64,000 nt of DNA from Actinomycetota bacterium. GTDB taxonomy: Bacteria; Actinomycetota; Acidimicrobiia; IMCC26256; PALSA-610. Location: contig SXJP01000002.1 in the NCBI GenBank assembly GCA_005779395.1, positions 1 to 64,000 on the forward strand, read 5' to 3'. Of this stretch, positions 16,302 through 24,707 are shown piece by piece. Both the position numbers and the translations under genes were made by a program. Position 1 is the first letter of the stretch, and every line of letters starts with the position of its first letter. The notes beneath the pieces were generated by a model, which was not told the DNA's origin, searched no databases, and saw only the letters and a list, made by a program, of their open reading frames with translations.

Positions 16302-17114
16302 GTGACAGATCATCTCTCGATCGGCGATGTACTCGAAGAGTTGCGTGCCGAACATGCCGACGTCTCGATCTCGAAGATTCGATTCTTAGAGAGTCAGGGT
16401 CTCATCTCGCCGGAACGGACACCGTCTGGGTATCGCAAGTTTTATGTAGACGACGTTGCTCGTTTGCGGTGGATCCTCGAGCAACAGGCAACTCATTTTC
16501 TCCCACTCAAGGTCATCAAAGACCGGCTCGACAGCATGGATAGAGCAGGTACCAAGCCCGGAGTTAATGAGCAGTCTGCAGACGACACGCAGTCTCGTGA
16601 GGCTGCCGTGCATGTGTTGTTCGAATCTGCTCGACAAGCCCAAGTTGACGCCGAAGCTCAACGTCAGGCGGCAATTGTCGCTGCTGTCGAGTTGGACGAA
16701 GACGCAGATGAACTGAACGCTGGCATGTCGGGTGTGAGCCTTACTCGTACTGAATTAGCGAGAGCGTCGGGGCTATCTGACGCAGTGATCTCCGAACTCG
16801 AAGGATTTGCTCTTGTCGAACCAACATACGACCACCCCGAACGTCCATTGTTCGGCGATGAAGCGCTCGCTACAGCTCGGGCGGTCGCTGGCCTTATGAA
16901 GTTCGGAATCGAGCCACGACATCTGAGGATGTACCAGCATTTCGCCGAGCGGGAGGCAGCTCTATTCGATCAGGTGCTTCTCGGATTTCGCCAACGACGC
17001 AATCCGCAGGCTCAATCACAGCTTGAAGACACTCGCCGCGAGCTAACTACCCTCGGTCGGCGTCTGAGATTCGCATTGCTGGCTCAAGCTGTCCGCCGCA
17101 ACGCTTCTAGTTGA
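16302..17114 (+). CDS. MerR-family regulator (Rv1828-like)
   Basis: A 270-residue transcription regulator. The N-terminal MerR winged helix contains SISKIRFLESQGLISPERTP and the helix-turn-helix with SGYRKFYVDDVARL. A long C-terminal region resembles Rv1828 with its second helical domain (LTRTELARASGLSDAVISELE). The GTG start has a GAGGG site and follows the FHA gene directly. The position between garA and the DUF151 gene copies the mycobacterial order Rv1827, Rv1828, Rv1829. The target genes are unknown. Confidence 0.85.
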   Translation: MTDHLSIGDVLEELRAEHADVSISKIRFLESQGLISPERTPSGYRKFYVDDVARLRWILEQQATHFLPLKVIKDRLDSMDRAGTKPGVNEQSADDTQSREAAVHVLFESARQAQVDAEAQRQAAIVAAVELDEDADELNAGMSGVSLTRTELARASGLSDAVISELEGFALVEPTYDHPERPLFGDEALATARAVAGLMKFGIEPRHLRMYQHFAEREAALFDQVLLGFRQRRNPQAQSQLEDTRRELTTLGRRLRFALLAQAVRRNASS

Positions 17115-17168
17115 TTCTGCACCTACACGCAGAGAATTCATGGTGGTATCGTCGAAGGCATGATCCCC

Positions 17169-17648
17169 ATGACAGTTGTAGGGGTGCGCTTAGAGTTCCC
17201 GTCCAATCAGCCGATCGTCTTGTTGCGCGAGTCAGACGGCACTCGGTTTTTACCGATCTTCGTTGGTACACCAGAGGCAACGGCTATCGCATACGCACTC
17301 GAAGGTCTGCCGACACCGCGGCCGATGACACACGATCTGTTCAAGAATGTTCTCGACGATCGCAAAATCATCCTGCGACGCGTCGACATAACGGCCCTCG
17401 AAGATCGAACGTTTTTTGCACTTCTTTACCTCGATCATGACGGTGAAGTGAAGGAAGTCGACGCAAGACCGTCAGATGCACTTGCGCTCGCGGTGCGCTA
17501 CGGCGCTGACAGCGTCGAGATATTCGCAGATGAGGCCGTACTCGCTGAAGCTGCTGTTGAGTTATCCGAAGAATTGGAGCCTGCGGAGTCTCAAGTCGAG
17601 CAGTTCCGCGAGTTTCTAGACACGATTTCGCCTGACGATTTCGGCTAG
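17169..17648 (+). CDS. Bifunctional nuclease family (DUF151) protein
   Basis: A 159-residue DUF151 protein, orthologous by position and sequence to Rv1829. The family pattern is clear: TVVGVRLEFPSNQPIVLLRE, FVGTPEATAIAYALEG, and RPSDALALAVR. Members are called bifunctional nucleases from limited plant and archaeal work, so the biochemical role here is uncertain. The ATG at 17169 is preferred over ATG 17160 because gaagg (17154-17158) is 10 bases upstream of it. It lies between two merR genes. Confidence 0.85.
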   Translation: MTVVGVRLEFPSNQPIVLLRESDGTRFLPIFVGTPEATAIAYALEGLPTPRPMTHDLFKNVLDDRKIILRRVDITALEDRTFFALLYLDHDGEVKEVDARPSDALALAVRYGADSVEIFADEAVLAEAAVELSEELEPAESQVEQFREFLDTISPDDFG

Positions 17649-17694
17649 AACGCGACTTATCTTCGTTCTACCTGGACTTTCTTGGAGTCTTACA

Positions 17695-17711
17695 CTCAAT
17701 GATTAGTTGAG
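17695..17711. promoter_or_regulatory. Inverted repeat before the second merR gene
   Basis: CTCAA (17695-17699) and TTGAG (17707-17711) form an inverted repeat with a seven-base spacer, extended on both sides to ACTCAA/TTGAGA with one offset. It lies about 30 bases upstream of the candidate -35 element in the 173-base gap before the merR gene. It may be an operator for one of the two MerR proteins encoded on either side, but the repeat is short. Confidence 0.3.
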
Positions 17712-17738
17712 ACTTCAACCCTAAATGCGAGCTTCAGG

Positions 17739-17768
17739 TTGACTCACGTTCAGTCTTCTGCTTAGGTT
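17739..17768 (+). promoter_or_regulatory. Candidate promoter for merR-gcvT
   Basis: TTGACT at 17739-17744 and TAGGTT at 17763-17768 are separated by 18 bases, a plausible housekeeping promoter upstream of the merR start at 17822. The -10 matches TANNNT only loosely. It is in the largest non-coding gap of this block, which suggests that the second merR, gcvT and the acetyltransferase form a transcript of their own. Confidence 0.35.
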
Positions 17769-17821
17769 TACACAGACGTAACTACGAGTTTGTTATCCAT
17801 GAGTAGAGCGAAGGCATAGCG

Positions 17822-18316
17822 ATGAGCGAGACAGACAACATCGATATAGAAGGTAAAGGACCGTCGGTTCGGGAGAGTTTCCGCGGGCCACAGGTTTGCA
17901 AGATCGTCGGCATCACATACAGGCAGCTCGACTACTGGGCGCGATCAGACGTAATTAGGCCGTCCTTGCACGACGCAGCAGGCTCGGGCACTCAGCGTCT
18001 CTACAGCTACAACGATCTTGTAGAACTTAAGGTCGTGAAGCGGCTACTCGACTCTGGTATCGCGCTTCAAACAGCGCGCAAGGCCATCAACTATCTACGT
18101 GACAACCTCGACGAAAACCTCAGCTCGGCGCACCTCGTACTAGAAGGCGAGCGGTCCCTTTTGGCATTCTCGAACGACCAGATCATCGACCTTGTGCGCG
18201 AAGGACAGGGCGTATTGAACATCATCGCGTTGGCCCCGGTAAAGGCCGACATCGACGCCATGATTACGGTGGCGCCCGTGCCAGCGACTTCACTACCTCT
18301 CGTCGCTAACGGGTGA
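17822..18316 (+). CDS. MerR-family regulator (Rv1830-like)
   Basis: A 164-residue MerR protein with winged helix GPQVCKIVGITYRQLDYWARSDVI and RLYSYNDLVELKVVKRLLDSGI. The short C-terminal part has LVLEGERSLLAFSNDQI, as in Rv1830 homologues. The ATG has an upstream gcgaagg site. The stop overlaps the GTG of gcvT (GTGA), so regulator and gcvT are co-translated. The gene order matches the mycobacterial garA region, except that gcvT rather than gcvB follows here. The effector and operator are unknown; an inverted repeat upstream is a candidate. Confidence 0.85.
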   Translation: MSETDNIDIEGKGPSVRESFRGPQVCKIVGITYRQLDYWARSDVIRPSLHDAAGSGTQRLYSYNDLVELKVVKRLLDSGIALQTARKAINYLRDNLDENLSSAHLVLEGERSLLAFSNDQIIDLVREGQGVLNIIALAPVKADIDAMITVAPVPATSLPLVANG

Positions 18317-19380
18317 CCGAGCTTCAAAAGAGCCCTCTCGATGCAGCGCATCGAGCGCTCGACGCGCGAATGGTCGAATTCGGTGGCTGGGATATGCCGA
18401 TTCAATACGGTGGCGTTCTCCAAGAACACAGGGCATGTCGCGAAGGTGCCGTTGTATTCGACGTTTCGCACCTAGGGACCGTCCGTGTCACCGGCGATGC
18501 CGCATTCGAAGTCTTACAACAAACGTTTACCAACGATCTAAACCGTATAGCTCCGGGTAGAGCGCAGTACACACACTTGCTCGATCCGGTCGATGCGCAT
18601 GTCGTAGACGACATCATCGTCTGGTGGGTAGCCGACAACGACTTCTTTGTCATGCCGAATGCCTCTAACACCAGTCGGTTGACAGAAGCACTTTCTGGAA
18701 CTGGAGTAGTGGCTCAAGACATCACCAGCAGCCGCGTAGTCCTAGCTGTGCAGGGACCGAACGCTCGCAAACTCCTTAGGATGGTCGGCGAGGACGCTGC
18801 AACCGTTGGGCGATTTTGCGTCACAAGTTTTATGTTCTCGGGTGTCGAATGTGTCGCAGCTGGCACGGGATACACAGGTGAAGACGGCGTCGAGATTCAC
18901 GCCCCTGTCGCTGTTGCGAGAAACTTGTGGGATGCAATTCTTGAGGTCGGAATTCAGCCTGCAGGTCTAGGGGCGCGGGACACTCTGCGACTCGAAGCAG
19001 GATTGCCGTTGCACGGACACGAACTCGGCGAGGGCATAACGCCTTTGCAAGCCAATCTTGGTTGGGTTGTCAGATTCGACAAGGGATCATTTCGAGGGTC
19101 AGACGCATTGCTTGCCGAACGCGACATGGGAGTAGCGCGCATTCTGAGGGGTATCGCTATCGAGGGTCGCCAGCCAGCACGCGCCGGAGCACAGGTGTTC
19201 CAAAGTGGGTTAGTCGTGGGTGAAGTGACTAGTGGCAACTTCTCAGTGATGCTCGGCCATGCAATCGCAATCGGTTTCCTCAAGCCATCGGTGGAGATCG
19301 GCGAAGAGGTTTCGGTCGACGTGCGCGGCAACCTCCTCGAAGGAAAAGTTGTTGCGCTCCCGTTCGTCGCAAAACATTGA
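18313..19380 (+). CDS. gcvT: Glycine cleavage T protein (aminomethyltransferase)
   Basis: A 355-residue folate-dependent aminomethyltransferase that passes the methylene group from lipoyl-GcvH to tetrahydrofolate. The family pattern includes the substrate-site region FGGWDMPIQYGG, FDVSHLGTVRVTG, GYTGEDGVEI and LRLEAGLPLHGHEL. The GTG start is coupled to the preceding merR stop. It works with GcvH encoded about 2.5 kb upstream. The distinction from related folate-binding enzymes is supported by the gcv context. Confidence 0.9.
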   Translation: MTELQKSPLDAAHRALDARMVEFGGWDMPIQYGGVLQEHRACREGAVVFDVSHLGTVRVTGDAAFEVLQQTFTNDLNRIAPGRAQYTHLLDPVDAHVVDDIIVWWVADNDFFVMPNASNTSRLTEALSGTGVVAQDITSSRVVLAVQGPNARKLLRMVGEDAATVGRFCVTSFMFSGVECVAAGTGYTGEDGVEIHAPVAVARNLWDAILEVGIQPAGLGARDTLRLEAGLPLHGHELGEGITPLQANLGWVVRFDKGSFRGSDALLAERDMGVARILRGIAIEGRQPARAGAQVFQSGLVVGEVTSGNFSVMLGHAIAIGFLKPSVEIGEEVSVDVRGNLLEGKVVALPFVAKH

Positions 19381-19381
19381 G

Positions 19382-19858
19382 ATGAGCGATAGGTCAGATA
19401 TACATATTCGCGAAGCAAGTCCGACCGACTTGCCCGCGATCGCATTGATGATCCGCGAGTTAGCCGAATACGAAGAACGGCTCGATGATGTGACGTGGAG
19501 TACCGAGGAATTAGGTCGTGAAATTTTCGGCGATGGAGCGGTTCCAAATGTTCTCTTGGCCACCCTCAACGGCAGCGAAGTGCTGGGGATGGCCCTATAT
19601 TTTTCGACGTTTTCGACGTTCAGGGGCAAGGCAGGAATCTGGCTTGAGGACCTCTTCGTGAAAAGTGATTATCGAGGCCGTGGCGTCGGGCGGGCGTTGC
19701 TTGAATCGATTCGGGATCGTACCGATCAGCGGGTCGAATGGAACGTCCTCGATTGGAACGTGTCGGCGCAGGGCTTCTACTCGAAGCTCGGTGCATTTCC
19801 AATGGGGGAGTGGACTACGTGGCGGTGGCTTCCCGACGGCGAAATACCGGAACGGTAG
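19382..19858 (+). CDS. GNAT acetyltransferase (diamine acetyltransferase-like)
   Basis: A 158-residue GNAT protein. The opening IREASPTDLPAIALMIRELAEYEE and the segment LEDLFVKSDYRGRGVGRALL (acetyl-CoA pyrophosphate loop R-G-x-G-x-G) resemble spermidine/spermine-type N-acetyltransferases, as does WNVLDWNVSAQGFYSKLGA. The ATG lies one base after the gcvT stop, so it is probably co-transcribed. The substrate is uncertain; polyamines or other small amines are the likely class. Confidence 0.8.
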   Translation: MSDRSDIHIREASPTDLPAIALMIRELAEYEERLDDVTWSTEELGREIFGDGAVPNVLLATLNGSEVLGMALYFSTFSTFRGKAGIWLEDLFVKSDYRGRGVGRALLESIRDRTDQRVEWNVLDWNVSAQGFYSKLGAFPMGEWTTWRWLPDGEIPER

Positions 19859-19868
19859 AAGTAGCCGC

Positions 19869-21047
19869 CTACGCGTTAGTGCGTAGTGCAGCTAGGTACG
19901 GGTTCAAGAACACGCCGTCCGGGTCGAAACGGTCGCGTGTGTTCCACCATTCATCCCACCCTGGATAGTGGGAACGCAGGTCGTTTCCGTCGTTGTAGTG
20001 GACCTTGCCCCAATGTGGTCGTCCTCCATGGCCCCTCAGGAGTTGCTCTGTGTCCCTAAACAGGTCATCGCATGGCTTATCGCCACCCTGGTGCACGGAA
20101 ATCGTGACGGATGGTCGACCGGAATGAGGCGACAGCATTAGATCGTCGCTCGCGACTGTTCGATACTCGACGGGCCATTCGATATTCGGCCACTTATCGA
20201 TCATTCGCTTCCGCAATTCCGCGAAGCATGCTGGACCATTGTCGTAGGGGAGCGAGTACTCCATCTCGTTGAATCGGGCGCTACGAACGCTCGGCAGGAT
20301 GCGATGTGAATAGTCGATGCGCTCTCGTTTCGTGTCCGGAAGGGGATTAGGAGCGGACTCGGTGAGAGCCAGTGCTTTGTGCTCGACAAGGTCTCTAGAC
20401 GGGTGCCAGAAGAACTCATAGTGGCGGGTGGCAGCGATGTTTGCCTCAAGCGAGGCAATAGCAGTATCGCCACTCGCGAACCAGATCTTTTCGTGCAACC
20501 GGTATGAGGGAACGACTCGAATTGTGAACTCGGTGATGATCCCGACCGCTCCTAGCGATGGTGTGAGCGCGGCGAACAGTTCTATGTTGACCGAGCGCGA
20601 ACACGCGACGACTGAACCGTCGGCTAGCACGACTCGCGTGCCCTCGACGGCACTAGCGAGATTGCTGAGAGCAGTTCCGGTCCCGTGTGTGGCTGTGCCG
20701 ACAGCGCCAGCGATAGTTTGCGCGTCGATATCGCCGAGATTGTGTAGCGCGAGTCCGTGCAAGTGCAGTGCTGCCGAAAGGTGGTTGAGAGTGGTTCCGC
20801 TACGGACTACGGCGGTGAGGTTCTCTTGGTCGAAACTGACCAAACCTGAGAGACTTTCGAGACTTACGAGAACATCGTCGGTAGCGCATAAGGGCGTATT
20901 CGAGTGACCTGTGCCGCGTGCTCTCACGACCTGCCCGCGGTCTCGAGCAGAAACTATTGCGGATGCGATCTCGTCTTCTGAGCTAGGGGAGATCTGCGTA
21001 GCCGGTGAAGACTTAATGCGACCCGACCAATTCGACCAACTTGTCAT
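19869..21047 (-). CDS. FAD-linked sugar-1,4-lactone oxidase
   Basis: A 392-residue flavoprotein of the VAO/ALO group (L-gulono- or D-arabinono-1,4-lactone oxidase type). The FAD-binding domain has VVRARGTGHSNTPL, VRSGTTLNHLSAALHLHGLALHNLGDID, and GAVGTATHGTGTALSNLASAV. The C-terminal part ends with HWGKVHYNDGNDLRSHYPGWDEW, typical of the ALO domain with its catalytic-site residues. The start is set at the ATG at 21047; upstream in-frame codons would overlap the divergent thioesterase. The exact sugar lactone is not known. Confidence 0.85.
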   Translation of the reverse strand: MTSWSNWSGRIKSSPATQISPSSEDEIASAIVSARDRGQVVRARGTGHSNTPLCATDDVLVSLESLSGLVSFDQENLTAVVRSGTTLNHLSAALHLHGLALHNLGDIDAQTIAGAVGTATHGTGTALSNLASAVEGTRVVLADGSVVACSRSVNIELFAALTPSLGAVGIITEFTIRVVPSYRLHEKIWFASGDTAIASLEANIAATRHYEFFWHPSRDLVEHKALALTESAPNPLPDTKRERIDYSHRILPSVRSARFNEMEYSLPYDNGPACFAELRKRMIDKWPNIEWPVEYRTVASDDLMLSPHSGRPSVTISVHQGGDKPCDDLFRDTEQLLRGHGGRPHWGKVHYNDGNDLRSHYPGWDEWWNTRDRFDPDGVFLNPYLAALRTNA

Positions 21048-21066
21048 GGCGGCGAGAGTATTGGAT

Positions 21067-21546
21067 ATGACTAGAGCCGAGAGATTCACATTGCTCCCAC
21101 CCCAGCGCGCTGCAAGATGGGAGAAGTTCGGTAACTGGGACACGACCTTTTATCCGCAGTTCATGGGCATGAAAATCGAAGAAGTGAGGCTCGACTACGC
21201 GCGCATGCGTCTGCCATATCGACCAGAGTTTCGCCAGCCTGCGGGCATCTGGCACGGCGGCGCAGTCGCATCGCTAATCGACACAGCAGTAGTACCAGCT
21301 GTTGGCTCTGGCTACGACGAGCCTCGAGGTCTGTTCACGATCGACCTGCAGATTCGCTACCTAGCTCCGATACCGCCAGAAGCAGATGCTCTAGCCGAGG
21401 GCTGGGTAACTAAACGTGGCCGAAGCACGCTCTTTTGCGATGCCGAGGTCTTCGTGGGCGGCCTAGACGGCGAATTGGCCGCAACAGCAACCTTGGTCTA
21501 CAAGGTGACGAGCAAGCCAATGACGGAGTACGAACTAGCCAAGTAG
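21067..21546 (+). CDS. PaaI-type hotdog thioesterase
   Basis: A 159-residue hotdog-fold protein. The active-site helix is GIWHGGAVASLIDTAVVPAVG and the beta sheet has FTIDLQIRYLAPIP, as in PaaI/YdiI acyl-CoA thioesterases. The ATG at 21067 is chosen because longer frames run across the divergent oxidase gene. The last ten codons lie inside the first copy of a 105-bp tandem duplication, so the duplication took the end of this gene and repeated it behind the stop codon. The substrate is unknown. Confidence 0.8.
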   Translation: MTRAERFTLLPPQRAARWEKFGNWDTTFYPQFMGMKIEEVRLDYARMRLPYRPEFRQPAGIWHGGAVASLIDTAVVPAVGSGYDEPRGLFTIDLQIRYLAPIPPEADALAEGWVTKRGRSTLFCDAEVFVGGLDGELAATATLVYKVTSKPMTEYELAK

Positions 21547-21720
21547 CCATTTCCGGGTTAGGCGAAATGGCGAGACTGGCCAAACTCAAACACGACCCAA
21601 GTCGGGGATTTCACCTACTAGCCAACGACGGAGTACGAACTAGCCAAGTAGCCATTTCCGGGTTAGGCGAAATGGCGAGACTGGCCAAACTCAAACACGA
21701 CCCAAGTCGGGGATTACACC
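21515..21720. repeat. Tandem 105-bp duplication with internal hairpins
   Basis: Two head-to-tail copies, 21515-21619 and 21620-21720, offset exactly 105 bases. I see only two differences (21521/21626 and 21611/21716), and the second copy stops about 4 bases short. Each copy holds a perfect hairpin GCCATTTC-10 bases-GAAATGGC (21546-21571 and 21651-21676) and a small CCC/GGG stem near its end. The first copy starts inside the thioesterase gene. Because 105 is divisible by three, one frame stays open across both copies, but it looks fortuitous. Confidence 0.9.
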
Positions 21721-21722
21721 AA

Positions 21723-21753
21723 ATGTTATGCAAAGTATAGCTTTACATAACAT
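21723..21753. terminator. A+T-rich hairpin between convergent genes
   Basis: ATGTTATG (21723-21730) pairs with CATAACAT (21746-21753), and the inner AAAG pairs with CTTT around a five-base loop, with one C/A mismatch. This gives a 12-bp stem in a 31-base symmetric element. It lies between the thioesterase and the convergent pepF gene and may act as a bidirectional terminator, although no long T-run follows on either side. Confidence 0.5.
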
Positions 21754-21775
21754 GAATTATCGGCGTTTTGGGGGA

Positions 21776-23572
21776 TTACCTTGTAGCTACGGCCTCTTCG
21801 GTTGCGGTGAGCTGTCGCTCAACTATGTCTAGTCCTGCTTCCCAAAACCCTGGGTCCGCTAGATCGACGCCGACGATGGTTCCAAGTTGTTCCGGGGTGC
21901 GTGAACCGCCGGCGCTGAGCATTTCGATGTAGTGGGGTACGAACACTTCGCCCCGTTGCTCATACTGCGCGTAGACCGATAATGCGAGCAGTTGGCCGTA
22001 TGCATAGGCGTACACATATCCGGGCGATCCAATGAAATGAGGAATGTATGACCACCAGGTCTCATATCCCTCAGACATTTCGACGGTGTCGCCGAACATT
22101 TCGCTTTGCGTGGAGACCCAAAGTTCGTTGAAGCGGTCCACCGAAACTTCGCCTTGGTCTCGCCGGTCAGTGTGGACTGCATGCTCAAAACGGTTCATGG
22201 CGACCTGGCGAAAGACTGTTGCGATTGAGCCTTCGAGACTCTCTGCCAAAAGGGCTAGTCGCTCTGATGGATCCTTCGTGGCTTCTAGCAAGCGGCCGAA
22301 CGTGACGGTTTCGCCGAAAACCGATGCCGTTTCGGAAAGCGTAAGTGGCGTCGAAAAGTGGAATACTCCCTGCTGACGCGACAGGTAGGCATGTATGCCG
22401 TGGCCGAGTTCGTGCGCCAGGGTGAGCACGTCTCGACGCCGACCCGTCCAGTTGAGCATCAGGTACGGGTGATGCGAAGGGACCGTGTATGAGCAGAAGG
22501 CCCCGCCTCGTTTGGCTGCTCGTACCGGAGCGTCGATCCATTGGTTGTCGATGAACGCGCGAGCAATGCTCCCTAGCTCAGGCGAAAACGATGCGTACGC
22601 ATCGACGACAATCTCGGTGGCTTCTGACCAACCTATCTTGAGGTCGGATTCAGCGACAGTCGCGTTGCGGTCGTAATCGGCGAGGCGGTCGAGGCCAAGT
22701 AGCTGCGCTTTGAGTTTGTACCAACGTTGCGGAATCGAGTAGCGGCCCTGTACTGCAGTGACAAGCGCTGCGACGGACTCGTCGCTCGCTTCGTTCGAAA
22801 GGTTGCGACTCGCGATCCAGGTGTCGAAGTTGCGTAAGCGGTCGTCGATTGATTTGTCAGACAGCAAGGTATTGAATACAAATGCGCGCGTCCGCAGTCC
22901 AGGAGCCAAGCCCTCTGTAACGGCTTGGGCTGCGGCTTTGCGAACTTCGCGATCTGGTGCCTGGAGTAGCGATAGAGCGCTCTCTAGCTTGAGGTTTTCA
23001 CCGTTTATCTCTGCGGTGATTTCGGATTGCAGTTCCTCGAACAAACGGACCCATGCATTTGCTCCAGACAGGTTCTTCTCAGCGAGAATTACTTCTTCTG
23101 CCTCGGTCAATAGGTGCGTCTTGTACCTGCGCGCTGTCCGGAGATGATGAGCGGCGAACGCCAGGCAAGGATCAGCAAGCAGTTCCTCTACCAGCGAGTC
23201 GTCGAGCGCTGCCCATTCGAGGTCGAAGAAAACCAGTTGTGTCTCGATAACAGTCGAGCGTTCCTCGACCTGCGACATGAGGGCACCGTTGGCCGGATCC
23301 TGAGTATCGACAGCGAATTTGAGGCCAGCGTACGAACCAACTCGTCCGAGCAACTCCCCTAAATACGCGCTACGAGTTAGGTATTCAGCGAGGACTTGCG
23401 CACTCATCGCCCCAATTGATCCTTTGTGTGATGCTAAGTCGGCGGCTACTCGGTCAGCGTCGTTGAGGATGTCATCGACTGACGTGTGGCCGTCGCCGAC
23501 TAAGAGCGTCTCGAGGTCCCAGTCGACGCCGGTTGCGTCCAAGTCAGCGTTCGTGTCGCGTTCTTCGGTCAT
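21776..23572 (-). CDS. pepF: Oligoendopeptidase F (M3 family)
   Basis: Cytoplasmic zinc metallopeptidase of 598 residues that cuts short peptides. The HExxH site is LAHELGHGIHAYL, with the downstream Glu in FGETVTFG. The N-terminal helical M3B domain and the C-terminal YVYAYAYGQLLALSVYAQY block are typical, and the length is normal. It is convergent with the thioesterase gene and followed upstream by an acetyltransferase gene on the same strand. In a cell with a proteasome it may finish degradation of released peptides, but that link is inference. Confidence 0.9.
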   Translation of the reverse strand: MTEERDTNADLDATGVDWDLETLLVGDGHTSVDDILNDADRVAADLASHKGSIGAMSAQVLAEYLTRSAYLGELLGRVGSYAGLKFAVDTQDPANGALMSQVEERSTVIETQLVFFDLEWAALDDSLVEELLADPCLAFAAHHLRTARRYKTHLLTEAEEVILAEKNLSGANAWVRLFEELQSEITAEINGENLKLESALSLLQAPDREVRKAAAQAVTEGLAPGLRTRAFVFNTLLSDKSIDDRLRNFDTWIASRNLSNEASDESVAALVTAVQGRYSIPQRWYKLKAQLLGLDRLADYDRNATVAESDLKIGWSEATEIVVDAYASFSPELGSIARAFIDNQWIDAPVRAAKRGGAFCSYTVPSHHPYLMLNWTGRRRDVLTLAHELGHGIHAYLSRQQGVFHFSTPLTLSETASVFGETVTFGRLLEATKDPSERLALLAESLEGSIATVFRQVAMNRFEHAVHTDRRDQGEVSVDRFNELWVSTQSEMFGDTVEMSEGYETWWSYIPHFIGSPGYVYAYAYGQLLALSVYAQYEQRGEVFVPHYIEMLSAGGSRTPEQLGTIVGVDLADPGFWEAGLDIVERQLTATEEAVATR

Positions 23573-23581
23573 GTATCGAGG

Positions 23582-24058
23582 CTATGCAGTCGGGTCGATG
23601 GCGCGATGCATTGTTATAGACCGTGCAACAAACCCATTGATCTCGAAAAAGTTCTTCGCAGCGCGGTTGCCTGGCAATGCTCGAGCGTCGACTCCGCCAC
23701 ATTGGTTGTCTTCGCACCAAGCTAAGCAACTGTTCGCAAGGGACTCCCCTACGCCTACAGACCGTGCGTCTGGATCGACGTATATATCCTGGATTACGCC
23801 CAGTAATGAGCCGTCGGCAAGTATCTCGATTTGAACGCTTGCGAAACCAACAATTTCCTCGTCGATAGTCCCGACAAATAGAGCGTTGCCTACATGAGCG
23901 ATCAACCGCTCGTAGTGTGAGAACAGATCGCCTGAAGGTGCTTCCCGTTTGCTCCAGAGTTCGCCACCGCGAGTCGGTATCAATTCGTCAGCCAGAGCTC
24001 TAGCAAGCTCGACGATCGCATTGAGATCCTTGGTTTCAGCCAGCCTTGAAGATTCCAT
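23582..24058 (-). CDS. GNAT-family N-acetyltransferase
   Basis: A 158-residue GNAT protein with the acetyl-CoA loop region IQDIYVDPDARSVGVGESL and the C-terminal GNRAAKNFFEINGFVARSITM. The substrate is unknown. The ATG at 24058 is used; a TTG six bases further up is possible. The stop is 9 bases from the pepF start on the same strand, so the two are probably one transcript. Confidence 0.75.
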   Translation of the reverse strand: MESSRLAETKDLNAIVELARALADELIPTRGGELWSKREAPSGDLFSHYERLIAHVGNALFVGTIDEEIVGFASVQIEILADGSLLGVIQDIYVDPDARSVGVGESLANSCLAWCEDNQCGGVDARALPGNRAAKNFFEINGFVARSITMHRAIDPTA

Positions 24059-24101
24059 CCGCAACGAACCTATGCGCCTTGAGAGACTTCCCGATAGCGA
24101 A

Positions 24102-24701
24102 TCAAGAGCCTGTCAATTGCTCAATTTTCGCGAGGATCGTGCGGCGGCTCCGATGGGCCGCTTCATATTCGTGCACCGATAGCAAGTCGGCTCGTGTTAG
24201 CCCAGGTAGTCGTTCGACTACGTGACTTGCCGCTAGCTCGTCGTAACCCTTTATGGGCAAGCGGTCTGCCGCAGTGCTTCGTCTGCGTTTCTCCGCGAGG
24301 TCGGTCGCTACTTCGGGCTCTGACGCTGAGAAACCAGGAATACGCGTCGTGGCCGCGATTCGTTTAGCCGACAGGTCCGTGACCGTCCCTTCGGTCGGGC
24401 TCTTCTCTGCAGGAGGTGCGACGCTCCTTGCATTAGCAGTGATGCGTTGAAATGCATCGGATACCGATTGCTTCACCATCGGCAGACCGAATGCAATTGC
24501 GACCTCTCCGGTACTTCGAGCAGTCGTGAGACGCTCCTCGGCCTCTGTTTGTTTCCTGTCGACTTCAGCGTGGCCTCGCGAAACCATCATCTGAACGAAT
24601 GTCGGTGCCATATCTTTGAGCATCATCGCGATGCCTACCGGGGCGAACAAAACAATCTCCGCGACGCGCTCGATGTTCTTCTGAGTTTCTTTGTCAATCA
24701 C
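24102..24701 (-). CDS. Hypothetical actinobacterial protein with N-terminal amphipathic segment
   Basis: A 199-residue protein with no known function. The first 45 residues (IVLFAPVGIAMMLKDMAPTF) form a hydrophobic or amphipathic stretch that could touch a membrane. The middle is charged and variable. The last 55 residues, LPIKGYDELAASHVVERL and LLSVHEYEAAHRSRRTILAKI, form the small helical domain often found at the end of actinobacterial membrane-linked proteins. It starts 6 bases after the end of the Lnt gene, so it is in the same operon. Confidence 0.6.
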   Translation of the reverse strand: MIDKETQKNIERVAEIVLFAPVGIAMMLKDMAPTFVQMMVSRGHAEVDRKQTEAEERLTTARSTGEVAIAFGLPMVKQSVSDAFQRITANARSVAPPAEKSPTEGTVTDLSAKRIAATTRIPGFSASEPEVATDLAEKRRRSTAADRLPIKGYDELAASHVVERLPGLTRADLLSVHEYEAAHRSRRTILAKIEQLTGS

Positions 24702-24707
24702 TGAGTC

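Noticed and set aside
21435..21740. Open frame across the tandem duplication that would encode a repeated peptide
   Set aside because: It stays open because the unit is 105 bases, it overlaps the thioesterase in another frame and it has no ribosome site. It is better seen as repeat DNA.
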